Shown: in pieces, positions 1-6,361 of the stretch
Layout of the letters: each line of letters opens with the position of its first letter
Numbering within the stretch: position 1 is the stretch's first letter
Source: Alphaproteobacteria bacterium UBA1303
GTDB taxonomy: Bacteria > Pseudomonadota > Alphaproteobacteria > Micropepsales > Micropepsaceae
Direction: 5' to 3'
NCBI GenBank assembly: GCA_002307315.1
Contig: DBTZ01000064.1
Span: 1 to 11,619 of the forward strand
Length of the DNA: 11,619 nt
The notes under the pieces: generated by a model
The model's database searches: none
Seen by the model: the letters and a program-made list of their open reading frames with translations, nothing else
Told to the model about the DNA's origin: nothing
Made by a program: the position numbers and the translations under genes

Positions 1-634
1 GCATGGCGAAGTTGAAGGTCATGAATTCGACGATGGGCTTCAAGCCGCCGAACGCCGCACCGACCCCAAGGCCGGCAAAGCCGTGTTCGGTGATCGGGGT
101 GTCGATGACGCGCTTGTCGCCGAACTCTTCCAGCAGTCCTTGGCTGACCTTGTAGGCGCCGTGGTACTGCGCCACCTCCTCGCCCATCAGGAACACGGTG
201 TCGTCGCGGCGCATTTCCTCGGCCATGGCATCGCGCAAGGCCTCGCGCACCGTCAGGGTGACGAACGCGGTGCCGGGCGGGATTTCCGGATCGGCGGCAA
301 CGACCACCTCCGGCGCAGTGGCGGATGCGGCGGCGGGCGCCGTATCAACCGGTGCAACCGCCTTGGGCGCCGGCGCGGCGGAAGCGTCTTCGCCCTCGCC
401 CACCAATATGGCGATAGGGGTATTGACCTTTACCCCTTCGGTGCCGGCGGGAACGAGGATTTTGCCGACGGTGCCTTCGTCCACCGCCTCGAATTCCATC
501 GTCGCCTTGTCGGTTTCGATCTCGGCGACAACGTCGCCGGATTTGACGGCGTCGCCCTCTTTCACAAGCCATTTGGCGATCTTGCCCTCTTCCATGGTCG
601 GCGAGAGGGCGGGCATCAGCAGTTCGGTAGACAT
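1..634 (-). CDS. pdhB: Pyruvate dehydrogenase E1 component, beta subunit (3' end cut by window edge)
   Basis: This is the beta subunit of the E1 (decarboxylase) part of the pyruvate dehydrogenase complex, which oxidises pyruvate to acetyl-CoA in the cytoplasm. About 211 residues are visible. Residues 1-80 form a biotinyl/lipoyl domain beginning MSTELLMPALSPTMEEGK, with the lipoyl-lysine in ETDKATMEFE (Lys43). An Ala/Pro-rich swinging linker follows at about 85-115. The transketolase-like E1-beta domain starts near residue 120, with FLMGEEVAQYHGAYK and the conserved TPITEHGFAGLG stretch. A lipoyl domain on E1-beta is a known arrangement in many alphaproteobacteria. The start at 634 was chosen because it overlaps the pdhA stop by one base (TGATG) and gives the canonical lipoyl N-terminus, so the two subunits are probably translationally coupled. 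The gene runs off the left edge; an E2 gene (pdhC/aceF) would be expected beyond it but is not seen. Confidence 0.96.
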   Translation of the reverse strand, partial: MSTELLMPALSPTMEEGKIAKWLVKEGDAVKSGDVVAEIETDKATMEFEAVDEGTVGKILVPAGTEGVKVNTPIAILVGEGEDASAAPAPKAVAPVDTAPAAASATAPEVVVAADPEIPPGTAFVTLTVREALRDAMAEEMRRDDTVFLMGEEVAQYHGAYKVSQGLLEEFGDKRVIDTPITEHGFAGLGVGAAFGGLKPIVEFMTFNFAM

Positions 635-1641
635 CAGGCGATCACATCCGTGTAGAGTTCGGAAACCTCGGGTTCGGGGGCCTGGGTGGCAAAATCGGCC
701 GCCTCGGAAACCCTGGCACGGGTCTCCTTGTCGATGGCTTTCAGGTCTTCGTCGGTGACAATGCCGCGTTCGACCAACCGCGCGCCCAGCGTCTCGATGG
801 CGTCATGGCGTTCGCGCATTTCGTTGACTTCGTCGCGGGTGCGATATTTCGCCGGATCGGACATCGAATGGCCGCGATAACGATAGGTCTTCATTTCGAG
901 GATGATCGGACCGTTGCCCGACCGGCACCATTCGGCGGCTTTGACTCCGGCCTCATGCACCGCCTCAACATCCATGCCGTCCACCTCCTCGCCGGGGATG
1001 GCAAACGAAATGCCACGACGGTGGAAGCGGGTTTCCGACGAGGCGCGGCCGACCGCCGTGCCCATGGCGTATTGGTTGTTCTCGATGACGTAGATCACCG
1101 GCAGCTTCCATAAGCCCGCCATGTTGAAAGCCTCGTAGACTTGGCCCTGATTGGCGGCCCCGTCGCCGAAATAGGCCACCGATACGGCGCCGTTGTCCTT
1201 GTACTTGTTGGCAAAGGCCAGCCCGGTGCCGATCGGCACCTGGGCGCCAACGATGCCGTGGCCGCCGTAGAAATGCTTCTCGCGCGAGAACATATGCATC
1301 GAGCCGCCCTTGCCTTTCGACAAGCCGGCGGCGCGGCCGGTCAGTTCGGCCATCACCCCGTTGGGATCGATGCCGCAGGCCAGCATGTGGCCGTGATCGC
1401 GATAGGCGGTGACGATCTGGTCGCCCTCTTTCAAGGCCGCCTGCATGCCGACCACCACGGCCTCCTGGCCGATGTAAAGGTGGCAGAAGCCGCCGATCAG
1501 CCCCATGCCGTACATCTGCCCCGCCCGCTCTTCAAAGCGGCGGATCAGCAGCATGTCGCGATAACAGGATTTGAGATGTTCGGGGGAGAGCGGCGCGGGA
1601 TTGGTTCCGTCCGTACCAGCCGGAGGTTGCGTTTCCATCAT
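634..1641 (-). CDS. pdhA: Pyruvate dehydrogenase E1 component, alpha subunit
   Basis: This 335-residue protein is the alpha subunit of pyruvate dehydrogenase E1, which binds thiamine diphosphate and decarboxylates pyruvate. The length is normal for the family. Visible signatures are RRFEERAGQMYG near the N-terminus, the ThDP/Mg motif GDGAANQGQ followed about 25 residues later by ENNQYAMGT, and the loop YRGHSMSDPAKYR, which carries the regulatory serines in mitochondrial homologues. The tandem ATG at 1641 is preceded by AAGGG with an 8-base gap, which supports this start. The stop overlaps the pdhB start by one base. The upstream 187 bases are AT-rich and hold a perfect inverted repeat, so the gene probably has its own promoter rather than relying only on the ftsB-like gene upstream. 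Confidence 0.98.
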   Translation of the reverse strand: MMETQPPAGTDGTNPAPLSPEHLKSCYRDMLLIRRFEERAGQMYGMGLIGGFCHLYIGQEAVVVGMQAALKEGDQIVTAYRDHGHMLACGIDPNGVMAELTGRAAGLSKGKGGSMHMFSREKHFYGGHGIVGAQVPIGTGLAFANKYKDNGAVSVAYFGDGAANQGQVYEAFNMAGLWKLPVIYVIENNQYAMGTAVGRASSETRFHRRGISFAIPGEEVDGMDVEAVHEAGVKAAEWCRSGNGPIILEMKTYRYRGHSMSDPAKYRTRDEVNEMRERHDAIETLGARLVERGIVTDEDLKAIDKETRARVSEAADFATQAPEPEVSELYTDVIA

Positions 1642-1716
1642 GGGTTAGGCCCTTGTTACGACCGTTTTTTAGAGGCGTTCAAATTCCCTACGCATGTTCA
1701 AGTACGATATGGTGCC

Positions 1717-1732
1717 GTTTGCAAGTGCAAAC
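1717..1732. promoter_or_regulatory. Candidate operator: perfect 7-bp inverted repeat upstream of pdhA
   Basis: GTTTGCA-AG-TGCAAAC is a perfect palindrome with a 2-base spacer, lying 76 bases before the pdhA start in AT-rich DNA. On the minus strand it overlaps a possible -35 (TTGCAC) with a weak -10 about 15-17 bases further on. A site in this place could bind a dimeric regulator of pyruvate dehydrogenase. The TTTGCA core recalls TTTGCAA-type sites of RamB/ScfR regulators, but that link is inference. Confidence 0.4.
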
Positions 1733-1742
1733 AATAGAACGA

Positions 1743-1784
1743 TTAAAAATTTGTACCGACTGCTAAGTCTATGCAGCTACCGGT
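1743..1784 (-). terminator. Possible weak terminator after the ftsB-like gene
   Basis: On the minus strand an ACCG/CGGT outer stem and a GCTGC/GCAGT inner stem (one G-T pair, a 3-base bulge, loop ATAGACTTA) are followed after four bases by a run of five T. The hairpin lies between the ftsB-like stop and pdhA and may reduce read-through. The bulged stem makes it a weak call. Confidence 0.3.
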
Positions 1785-1828
1785 TACCACTCCACAACCA
1801 AAAATATATATTATTTCCGTCTATCGCG

Positions 1829-2146
1829 CTATTTATCGTGCGGTTCGCGCGGTACGGCAACCTGATCGGGTGCCCCGTCCATCAACTCGGTGCGCGCCAG
1901 TTCCTCGACCAAATCGGGATCGCCCTTTTCGAGCAAATCGATGCGATGTTCCATGCGCTTGCGCTCGGCCACCATCGTGGCCAATCGGGCCTGTTTGGCT
2001 TCCAGGCGGGTCTGGGTGACGATCTGCGCCTGATACCCCCGCTCGCCCCAGACGGCGAAATAACCGAAATAGCCCGCAAGCATCAGCGTACACAGCGGGA
2101 ACACGGCCCGCCGGAACGTTCGGTTGATGCGTCGACTGATTCGCAT
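1829..2146 (-). CDS. ftsB: FtsB/DivIC-like septum formation initiator protein
   Basis: This 105-residue protein has the FtsB/DivIC layout: a short basic cytoplasmic N-terminus (MRISRRINRTFRR), one membrane segment at about residues 14-33, a periplasmic coiled coil at about 36-75 rich in Arg/Glu/Leu, and a small C-terminal motif (KGDPDLVEELARTEL) typical of the family. FtsB-type proteins join FtsL and FtsQ in the divisome and help activate septal peptidoglycan synthesis. The position just upstream of pdhA matches the usual alphaproteobacterial order eno-ftsB-pdhA. Here eno is 4.2 kb away. No Shine-Dalgarno sequence is visible before the ATG at 2146, and an in-frame TGA only five codons upstream leaves no room for a longer form. 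Initiation is therefore either leaderless or weak. Confidence 0.88.
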   Translation of the reverse strand: MRISRRINRTFRRAVFPLCTLMLAGYFGYFAVWGERGYQAQIVTQTRLEAKQARLATMVAERKRMEHRIDLLEKGDPDLVEELARTELMDGAPDQVAVPREPHDK

Positions 2147-2155
2147 CGGAAGAAC

Positions 2156-2172
2156 GAATCACGGGCTGATTC
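2156..2172. repeat. Inverted repeat next to the ftsB-like start
   Basis: GAATCA-CGGGC-TGATTC is a perfect 6-bp inverted repeat, 10 bases upstream of the ftsB-like ATG (minus strand). It occupies the place where a ribosome binding site would be expected. It could be a regulator site or a small hairpin in the leader. No function is assigned. Confidence 0.3.
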
Positions 2173-2220
2173 TGTCGGTCAAGCTTTTTTTGGTTAACAA
2201 TGACAAAACAGACCAACCCG

Positions 2221-2235
2221 GCACGCTACGCGTGC
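2221..2235. repeat. Short inverted repeat in the ftsB/autotransporter divergent region
   Basis: GCACGC-TAC-GCGTGC is a GC-rich 6-bp inverted repeat standing alone in otherwise AT-rich DNA between the two divergent genes. It may be an operator or a hairpin in a leader. Nothing more specific can be said. Confidence 0.3.
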
Positions 2236-2251
2236 ATATACGCAGAATTCT

Positions 2252-2297
2252 TTGTTTCAAAGTATCATTACGGTTGTAATTATTAACTATATACAAC
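2252..2297 (+). promoter_or_regulatory. Candidate promoter and inverted repeat upstream of the autotransporter
   Basis: TTGTTT (2252-2257), a 17-base spacer and TGTAAT (2275-2280) resemble a sigma-70 promoter, about 60 bases ahead of the autotransporter ATG. An inverted repeat GTTGTA / TACAAC (2273-2278 and 2292-2297, 13-base gap) overlaps the -10 and the likely transcription start, the classic place for a repressor. The 193-base divergent region is far more AT-rich than the flanking genes. Confidence 0.35.
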
Positions 2298-2339
2298 TAA
2301 GAGTATTTATATTCAGGACTCAATACTGGGGAACCGCAA

Positions 2340-5300
2340 ATGTCGGAACACATGACCGTTGCAAAAGAACAGGGACGAAACCTTCTGGCTAGAAAAGCAG
2401 CCGTCCTCCCTTATTTAAAAAGGATATTGGTCGGAACAAGCGCGCTGGTCGCGGTGGCCGGCATCGGCCTCATGACGAACCAAGCTCAAGCCAGCGATCT
2501 GCTGAGCTTCACGTCGGCCGGCTCGCTGACAGGCTGGATTACCAAGAGTTCGGTGACCACTAGTAACACCTCAACGTCTCTCACGCTTGGGTCGACGAAA
2601 TTCAATCTGACACCAGCTTCCGGCGAATATATGGTCGCCATTACACCAACCAGCTCTGTCGTCACTTTAAGCAATATCGATTCAACTCTTGGCCTGACTT
2701 CCGGGACGATCAATACGGTTTTTTCCGGTCTTTCCGGCGGCAACAAAGCCACTAATTTCGCCACGCTGACGGAAACGACCACGCTATCGGCCGGAACCTA
2801 CACCTTCTATTGGTCCTATGCCGCACAAGACTATCAACCCTATAATGACGGCGTGCTGTTCGCCCTGTCGGGCAACGGGCTCAATACCGTGAGCGTGCTT
2901 GCCAGCAACGGCCCGGATGGGGCTCAAACCGACACGGTCGTCGTCGGCAGTTACGGCGCCACCCAGTGGGCGGCTTACAGTTTCACGATTGCCACTTCCG
3001 GCACTTATAGCATCAGCTTCGCGGCCTATAACTGGAAAGATCAGGGCGTCAATCCGATCCTGTACATCGGCGCTTCCGCCGGCACGGTGACGTCGGGCTC
3101 CGGTTCCTCGCCCATCGGCAGCGGCGCCAGCTATTATCTCGCCTCCAATCTCGGTTCGACGGTCTCGGCCGATTTCCAGGGCGGCACGCTAAAAATCGAC
3201 ACCAATGCCGCCATCGCCAGCAATTTTACCGTCGAAGGCTACACCGGCAACACCATCGACGCCTACGGCAACACGGCAACGTTTTCCGGCGTTTTGAGCG
3301 GTACCGGCGGACTGACATTCATCGACAGCGCCGGCAGCGGCCAGATCGTGCTGAACGGCGCCAATACCTATTACGGCGCGACTACGATCACCGGCGTTGC
3401 GCTGACGGCAGGTGCCGTCGATACCTTGTCGGCCAACTCCACCATTGTTCTGTCCGACGCCACCAACTCGCTGCTGAACCTAAACGGGTACGACCAAGCC
3501 ATCCTCAGCCTGTCCGGCGGCGGCGCGACGGGCGGCAATGTCTCGCTGGGCGGCGCCACCCTCACCGTCGACAACGGCGGCACCTTCGGCGGCGTGATTT
3601 CCGGCGACGGCAATATCGTCTTGAACGGCGGCACGCTCACGCTGGCCGGCGCCAACACCTATACCGGTGCGACCACCGTCGAGGCCGGCGCCTATCTCAG
3701 CATCAACAACGGATCGGCGCTCGGCACCGGAACGCTCAATCTGATCGGCAGCGCCAGCACTCCCGCCTATTTGGTCGTCACCGGCAGCACGACCATCGCC
3801 AACGCCATCACGGCATCCGGCGATCCGGCGTTCGACATCGCCGCCGGCACGACGACCACCATATCGGGCGTGATTTCCGACGGCTCAAGCGCCGGCGACC
3901 TTGTCAAGCAGGGCGACGGCACGTTGATTCTGACCGGCGTCAACACCTATACCGGCCCGACGACGATCTCCGCCGGCATGCTTGAGGTCGGCGACGCGAG
4001 CCATTCAACGGCCAGAGTCGCCGGTTCCGTTACGGTCGCCGCCGGCGCCACGCTGCGCGGCCACGGCACGGTCGGCGGCACGGTCACCAACACGGCCGGT
4101 ACGGTCGCCCCGGGCAGCGGCACCATCGGCACGCTGACCGTCGCGTCCTATACGCAAAACGCGGCAGGCACGCTGGCGGTGGAAGTCTCGCCGACGACAG
4201 CCTCGTTGCTCAACGTCACGGGCAATGCATCGCTCGACGGTACGCTCAGCGCGACGTTCGATGCCGGAACCTATACGGCAGCAATCCTGCCGGTGGTCAA
4301 GGCGTCCTCGGTCAGCGGTACGTTCTCGGCCTTCTCGGTTTCCGGCTTGCCGTCCGACGTCGTCTACGGTCTCTACTATGCGCCGTCGAGTACCGAAGTC
4401 GATATCGTCATCTCGTCGAAATCGGCGGGCCAGATTTACGGCGACCTCGCCACGGCCGGAATCGACGGCGCCACCGCGCTGGGCCGGGAAGTCCTCGATC
4501 ATGCCGCCTTCGACACCTGTACGACGCACTGCGATCGCTGGTCGTTCTGGTCGCACGGTCTCGGCGGCACCGCCCATACCGAGGCAGGCAACAGCGCGGC
4601 AGCCTTCAACACCCAGACCTGGGGCTACATCGGTGGCCTCGATTATCGCTTTGGCAGCGGGGACACGATCCATGCCGCCATTGGCTACACCACCGGAAAC
4701 CTCACCGTCAGCGGCGCCAAAGACAAGGCCGATACCGACACGATCTTCGCTTCGCTGGCCGGCCATGTGTCCGGGCCGATCGTGACGTTCGACGCGGCCG
4801 CCTTCATGGCTTTCGGGACGGCCGACGTCACCCGGGGCAGCGGATTGGGCAGCACGATCGCATCGAACGTCAAAAGCATCACCAGCGGCATTTCCGGCCA
4901 GTTCAGCCACCCGTTTGCGGGCGGCGACGTGGTTCCTCTGATCCGCGTGACCTACGCCTATTCCGTATACGGACCTGCCGACGAAACCGGCGGTTCCGGC
5001 CTCGACCTTGCCGGCAGGCACGGCCACATGGATTCCACCCGACTCGATCTCGGGGTCCAACTGAGCCATGCCTTTACCGTTGCCGACGACGTCACCCTGC
5101 GCCCGCGCCTGCTGGCGGCATGGGATACCGAAGTCCTGTCGACGACGCCGAACGTCGCCCTGCACCTGGCAAACGTCGCCGACACCGCCTTCACGGCACC
5201 GTCACCGTCGGCCGACAGAGCCGCGGCGCTGGTCCGCGTCGACCTCGAGGCGAAACTCGGCCGGGCTTGGTCGGTCGATGCCGGCTTCGACGGTCGCTTC

Positions 5301-5354
5301 GGCAACAAGCAGCAGCAAGGACTGCTGCACCTAGGCGCCGTGTACCGCTTCTGA
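2340..5354 (+). CDS. Autotransporter (type Va secretion) with PATR repeats and C-terminal beta-barrel
   Basis: This 1004-residue protein should be exported by Sec, insert a C-terminal barrel in the outer membrane and display its N-terminal passenger at the surface. A long signal peptide (basic region to about 28, hydrophobic core 29-45, cleavage after AQA near 51) is followed by a Ser/Thr/Gly-rich module (about 52-250) that looks like a beta-sandwich. A beta-helix passenger (about 265-690) follows, with three PATR-type repeats (NTYYGATTI, NTYTGATTV, NTYTGPTTI) spaced about 96 residues apart. A linker leads into the autotransporter beta-domain (about 735-1004), which ends HLGAVYRF with the terminal Phe needed by the BAM machinery. 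The only two cysteines (FDTCTTHC, about 726 and 730) sit just before the barrel. GGGGAA precedes the ATG by about 8 bases. No protease triad was recognised, so an adhesin-like role is inferred. Confidence 0.93.
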   Translation: MSEHMTVAKEQGRNLLARKAAVLPYLKRILVGTSALVAVAGIGLMTNQAQASDLLSFTSAGSLTGWITKSSVTTSNTSTSLTLGSTKFNLTPASGEYMVAITPTSSVVTLSNIDSTLGLTSGTINTVFSGLSGGNKATNFATLTETTTLSAGTYTFYWSYAAQDYQPYNDGVLFALSGNGLNTVSVLASNGPDGAQTDTVVVGSYGATQWAAYSFTIATSGTYSISFAAYNWKDQGVNPILYIGASAGTVTSGSGSSPIGSGASYYLASNLGSTVSADFQGGTLKIDTNAAIASNFTVEGYTGNTIDAYGNTATFSGVLSGTGGLTFIDSAGSGQIVLNGANTYYGATTITGVALTAGAVDTLSANSTIVLSDATNSLLNLNGYDQAILSLSGGGATGGNVSLGGATLTVDNGGTFGGVISGDGNIVLNGGTLTLAGANTYTGATTVEAGAYLSINNGSALGTGTLNLIGSASTPAYLVVTGSTTIANAITASGDPAFDIAAGTTTTISGVISDGSSAGDLVKQGDGTLILTGVNTYTGPTTISAGMLEVGDASHSTARVAGSVTVAAGATLRGHGTVGGTVTNTAGTVAPGSGTIGTLTVASYTQNAAGTLAVEVSPTTASLLNVTGNASLDGTLSATFDAGTYTAAILPVVKASSVSGTFSAFSVSGLPSDVVYGLYYAPSSTEVDIVISSKSAGQIYGDLATAGIDGATALGREVLDHAAFDTCTTHCDRWSFWSHGLGGTAHTEAGNSAAAFNTQTWGYIGGLDYRFGSGDTIHAAIGYTTGNLTVSGAKDKADTDTIFASLAGHVSGPIVTFDAAAFMAFGTADVTRGSGLGSTIASNVKSITSGISGQFSHPFAGGDVVPLIRVTYAYSVYGPADETGGSGLDLAGRHGHMDSTRLDLGVQLSHAFTVADDVTLRPRLLAAWDTEVLSTTPNVALHLANVADTAFTAPSPSADRAAALVRVDLEAKLGRAWSVDAGFDGRFGNKQQQGLLHLGAVYRF

Positions 5355-5368
5355 ATGTAGGAGCTGCG

Positions 5369-5396
5369 GCCGGCCGGCTTTTGCCGACCGGCCGGC
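5369..5396 (+). terminator. GC-rich hairpin 3' of the autotransporter
   Basis: A perfect 9-bp stem GCCGGCCGG / CCGGCCGGC with loop CTTTTGCCGA begins 15 bases after the autotransporter stop. It has no T-run, so it is not a textbook intrinsic terminator. It may act as a 3' mRNA stabiliser or a Rho-assisted stop. It also marks the left border beyond which the minus-strand pseudogene sequence no longer makes sense. Confidence 0.5.
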
Positions 5397-5399
5397 ATC

Positions 5400-5539
5400 A
5401 GTACCGTAGCAGGGCACACCGTCATGCCCTTGGGGATATCGACGCGGAATCCGTAGTCAACATTGTCATAGGTTTCAGCCGCAGCCCCGGCAAAGGAAAG
5501 AGCAAACAGAAACAAACCGACAAGTAAAGAATGCCTCAT
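5400..5539 (-). pseudogene. Truncated 5' fragment of a small secreted protein (possible former immunity partner)
   Basis: From an ATG at 5539, preceded by GGGGG with a 7-base gap, the minus strand encodes a clear signal peptide (MRHSLLVGLFLFALSFAGAAA). A mature start follows: ETYDNVDYGFRVDIPKGMTVC. Past about 5400 the frame runs into the autotransporter's 3' hairpin and then antisense to its coding region, so the rest of the gene is missing. It starts 33 bases after the end of the Tae4-like remnant. In amidase effector loci a secreted immunity protein normally occupies this position, so an immunity partner is a reasonable inference. The YxNxxYGFxVxIP pattern is not one I can tie to a named immunity family. 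Confidence 0.55.
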
Positions 5540-5571
5540 GGCGCGCCCCCAGAACCAGGCAGTATCATCTT

Positions 5572-5893
5572 TTAACGTATTCCATTCTTCCGAACCAACA
5601 GCCAGCGCTCGGACACGTGGTCCTTGCCCAGAGGAATGTTTTCGATGGTGAGAACAAGCCGGTCGGCCGACAGTCTTCCATAGATAATCGGCAAGCGATT
5701 TCGCTCCACGCGGCCACCCCTCCTTGGTTAGCGGTCCGGTGTCGTAATCGCTGAAATCCCAACCAGTATCTTTTAACGCTTTTCCTAAACGGACGGCGCA
5801 TTGGTTTTCGTAACCCTCGCCGCTAGGATGAGCATGTGGCTCGCCATGTGTTGGTCGAGGATATGCTGCCCATATCTTGCCGAAACGAGGCAT
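5572..5893 (-). pseudogene. Frameshifted Tae4-like peptidoglycan amidase remnant
   Basis: From the ATG at 5893 the protein begins MPRFGKIWAAYPRP and continues to GYENQCAVRLGKALKDTG and RGAKSLADYLWKT. This matches the N-terminal half of Tae4-type amidase effectors, which cut the gamma-D-Glu-mDAP bond of peptidoglycan. NQCAVRLG holds the expected catalytic cysteine, and LADYLW...G.P fits the helix that follows. After about 5675 the frame loses its coding character; another frame takes over with G/C-rich third positions (SADRLVLTIENIPLGK, then DHVSERWLLVRKNGIR and a TAA at 5572-5574). No GHxxLW catalytic-histidine motif is found. The piece covers about 107 codons, against about 150-180 for the family. 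I read it as a decayed gene. The family assignment rests on motif recognition only. Confidence 0.6.
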
Positions 5894-5963
5894 GCGTCGC
5901 TGGCCCGTCACCCCGGGGATGGCATTGGTTCTTGAGCCGGAATTCGCCTCCGCTAAACGTATA

Positions 5964-6192
5964 TTAGTTGTCCGATAATGCACCCGCAGCCCCTCCCGTA
6001 CCGGTCCATTGTCCGCCGTCGGAGCTTCCGGCGGGAACGCGCGGCTGGTCGGGATCGTAGGATGCCTTGTGCATCAACAGGTACAGCCGATACCCCGCCA
6101 GGAGCACCTGCTCGCCGAGAAGCTTGCTGCGCAGCGCCGCCAACTCCGCCTGGAACGACGGCGTGGGACATATTGTGGCGACTCATTGTCAT
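5964..6192 (-). pseudogene. Remnant with the RVPAG-x-x-DGGQWT linker motif
   Basis: One minus-strand frame, open from 6182 to the TAA at 5964-5966, reads QAELAALRSKLLGEQ, then VLLAGYRLYLLMHKASYDPD, then QPRVPAGSSDGGQWTGTG. The DPxQPRVPAGxxDGGQW motif recurs in alphaproteobacterial phage-related and polymorphic-toxin proteins, usually ahead of a variable C-terminal domain. No usual start codon lies in this frame. A well-placed AGAGGAAAATG (ATG at 6192, second ATG at 6186) starts a different frame. Deleting one base near 6152 would join MSRHNMSHAVV to QAELAALRSK, so I infer a +1 frameshift. The helical, Leu-rich segment before the motif looks like the true N-terminal region. It lies directly upstream of the Tae4-like remnant and may have been part of the same effector or its leader gene. 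Confidence 0.5.
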
Positions 6193-6207
6193 TTTCCTCT
6201 GAGGCAT

Positions 6208-6231
6208 AAAAAAAGCCGTCCACAGGGCGGC
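6208..6231 (-). terminator. Second terminator downstream of eno
   Basis: On the minus strand GCCGCCC-TGT-GGACGGC forms a 7-bp stem with one C-A mismatch, followed at once by seven T. This is an intrinsic terminator shape. It lies about 80 bases past the first eno terminator, immediately before the start of the pseudogene block, and would shield that block from eno read-through. Confidence 0.55.
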
Positions 6232-6300
6232 GCGCGACGGTCGAAGGCATTTATGCTGATTTGGCAGATATGGGCAGACCACCCACGCGGTTCAAGCCCC

Positions 6301-6342
6301 CCCAAAACGAACGCGCCGCCCCGGTTTTCCCGAGGCGGCGCG
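6301..6342 (-). terminator. Intrinsic terminator of eno
   Basis: On the minus strand, 20 bases after the eno stop, CGCGCCGCC / GGCGGCGCG plus TCGG / CCGG (one G-T pair) make a 13-bp stem closed by loop GAAAA, followed by TTCGTTTTGG. The stem is very stable although the T-run is interrupted. The position fits the end of the eno transcript. Confidence 0.75.
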
Positions 6343-6361
6343 AAGGCATGAAAAACGATTT

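Noticed and set aside
4005..5165. A 386-codon open frame antisense to the autotransporter
   Set aside because: Its product is Arg/Gly-rich with no recognisable domain and mirrors the high-GC codon pattern of the barrel-coding strand; the sense frame is clearly the real gene.
5120..5527. Plus-strand frame overlapping the autotransporter end
   Set aside because: It is Arg-rich shadow sequence in the wrong frame, with no ribosome site and no domain.
5572..5893. Evidence for a type VI secretion system
   Set aside because: Only a broken Tae4-like piece is present; no structural T6SS gene (Hcp, VgrG, TssB/C) is in the window, and Tae4-like genes occur without one.
4958..5983. One continuous 341-codon minus-strand frame spanning the remnants and the autotransporter 3' end
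   Set aside because: It joins three unrelated pieces by chance: the amidase N-terminus, a separate signal peptide with its own ribosome site, and antisense barrel sequence.
6255..6305. tRNA-like stretch with GGTTCAA resembling a T-loop
   Set aside because: No acceptor, D or anticodon stems can be built around it and the T-stem does not pair.
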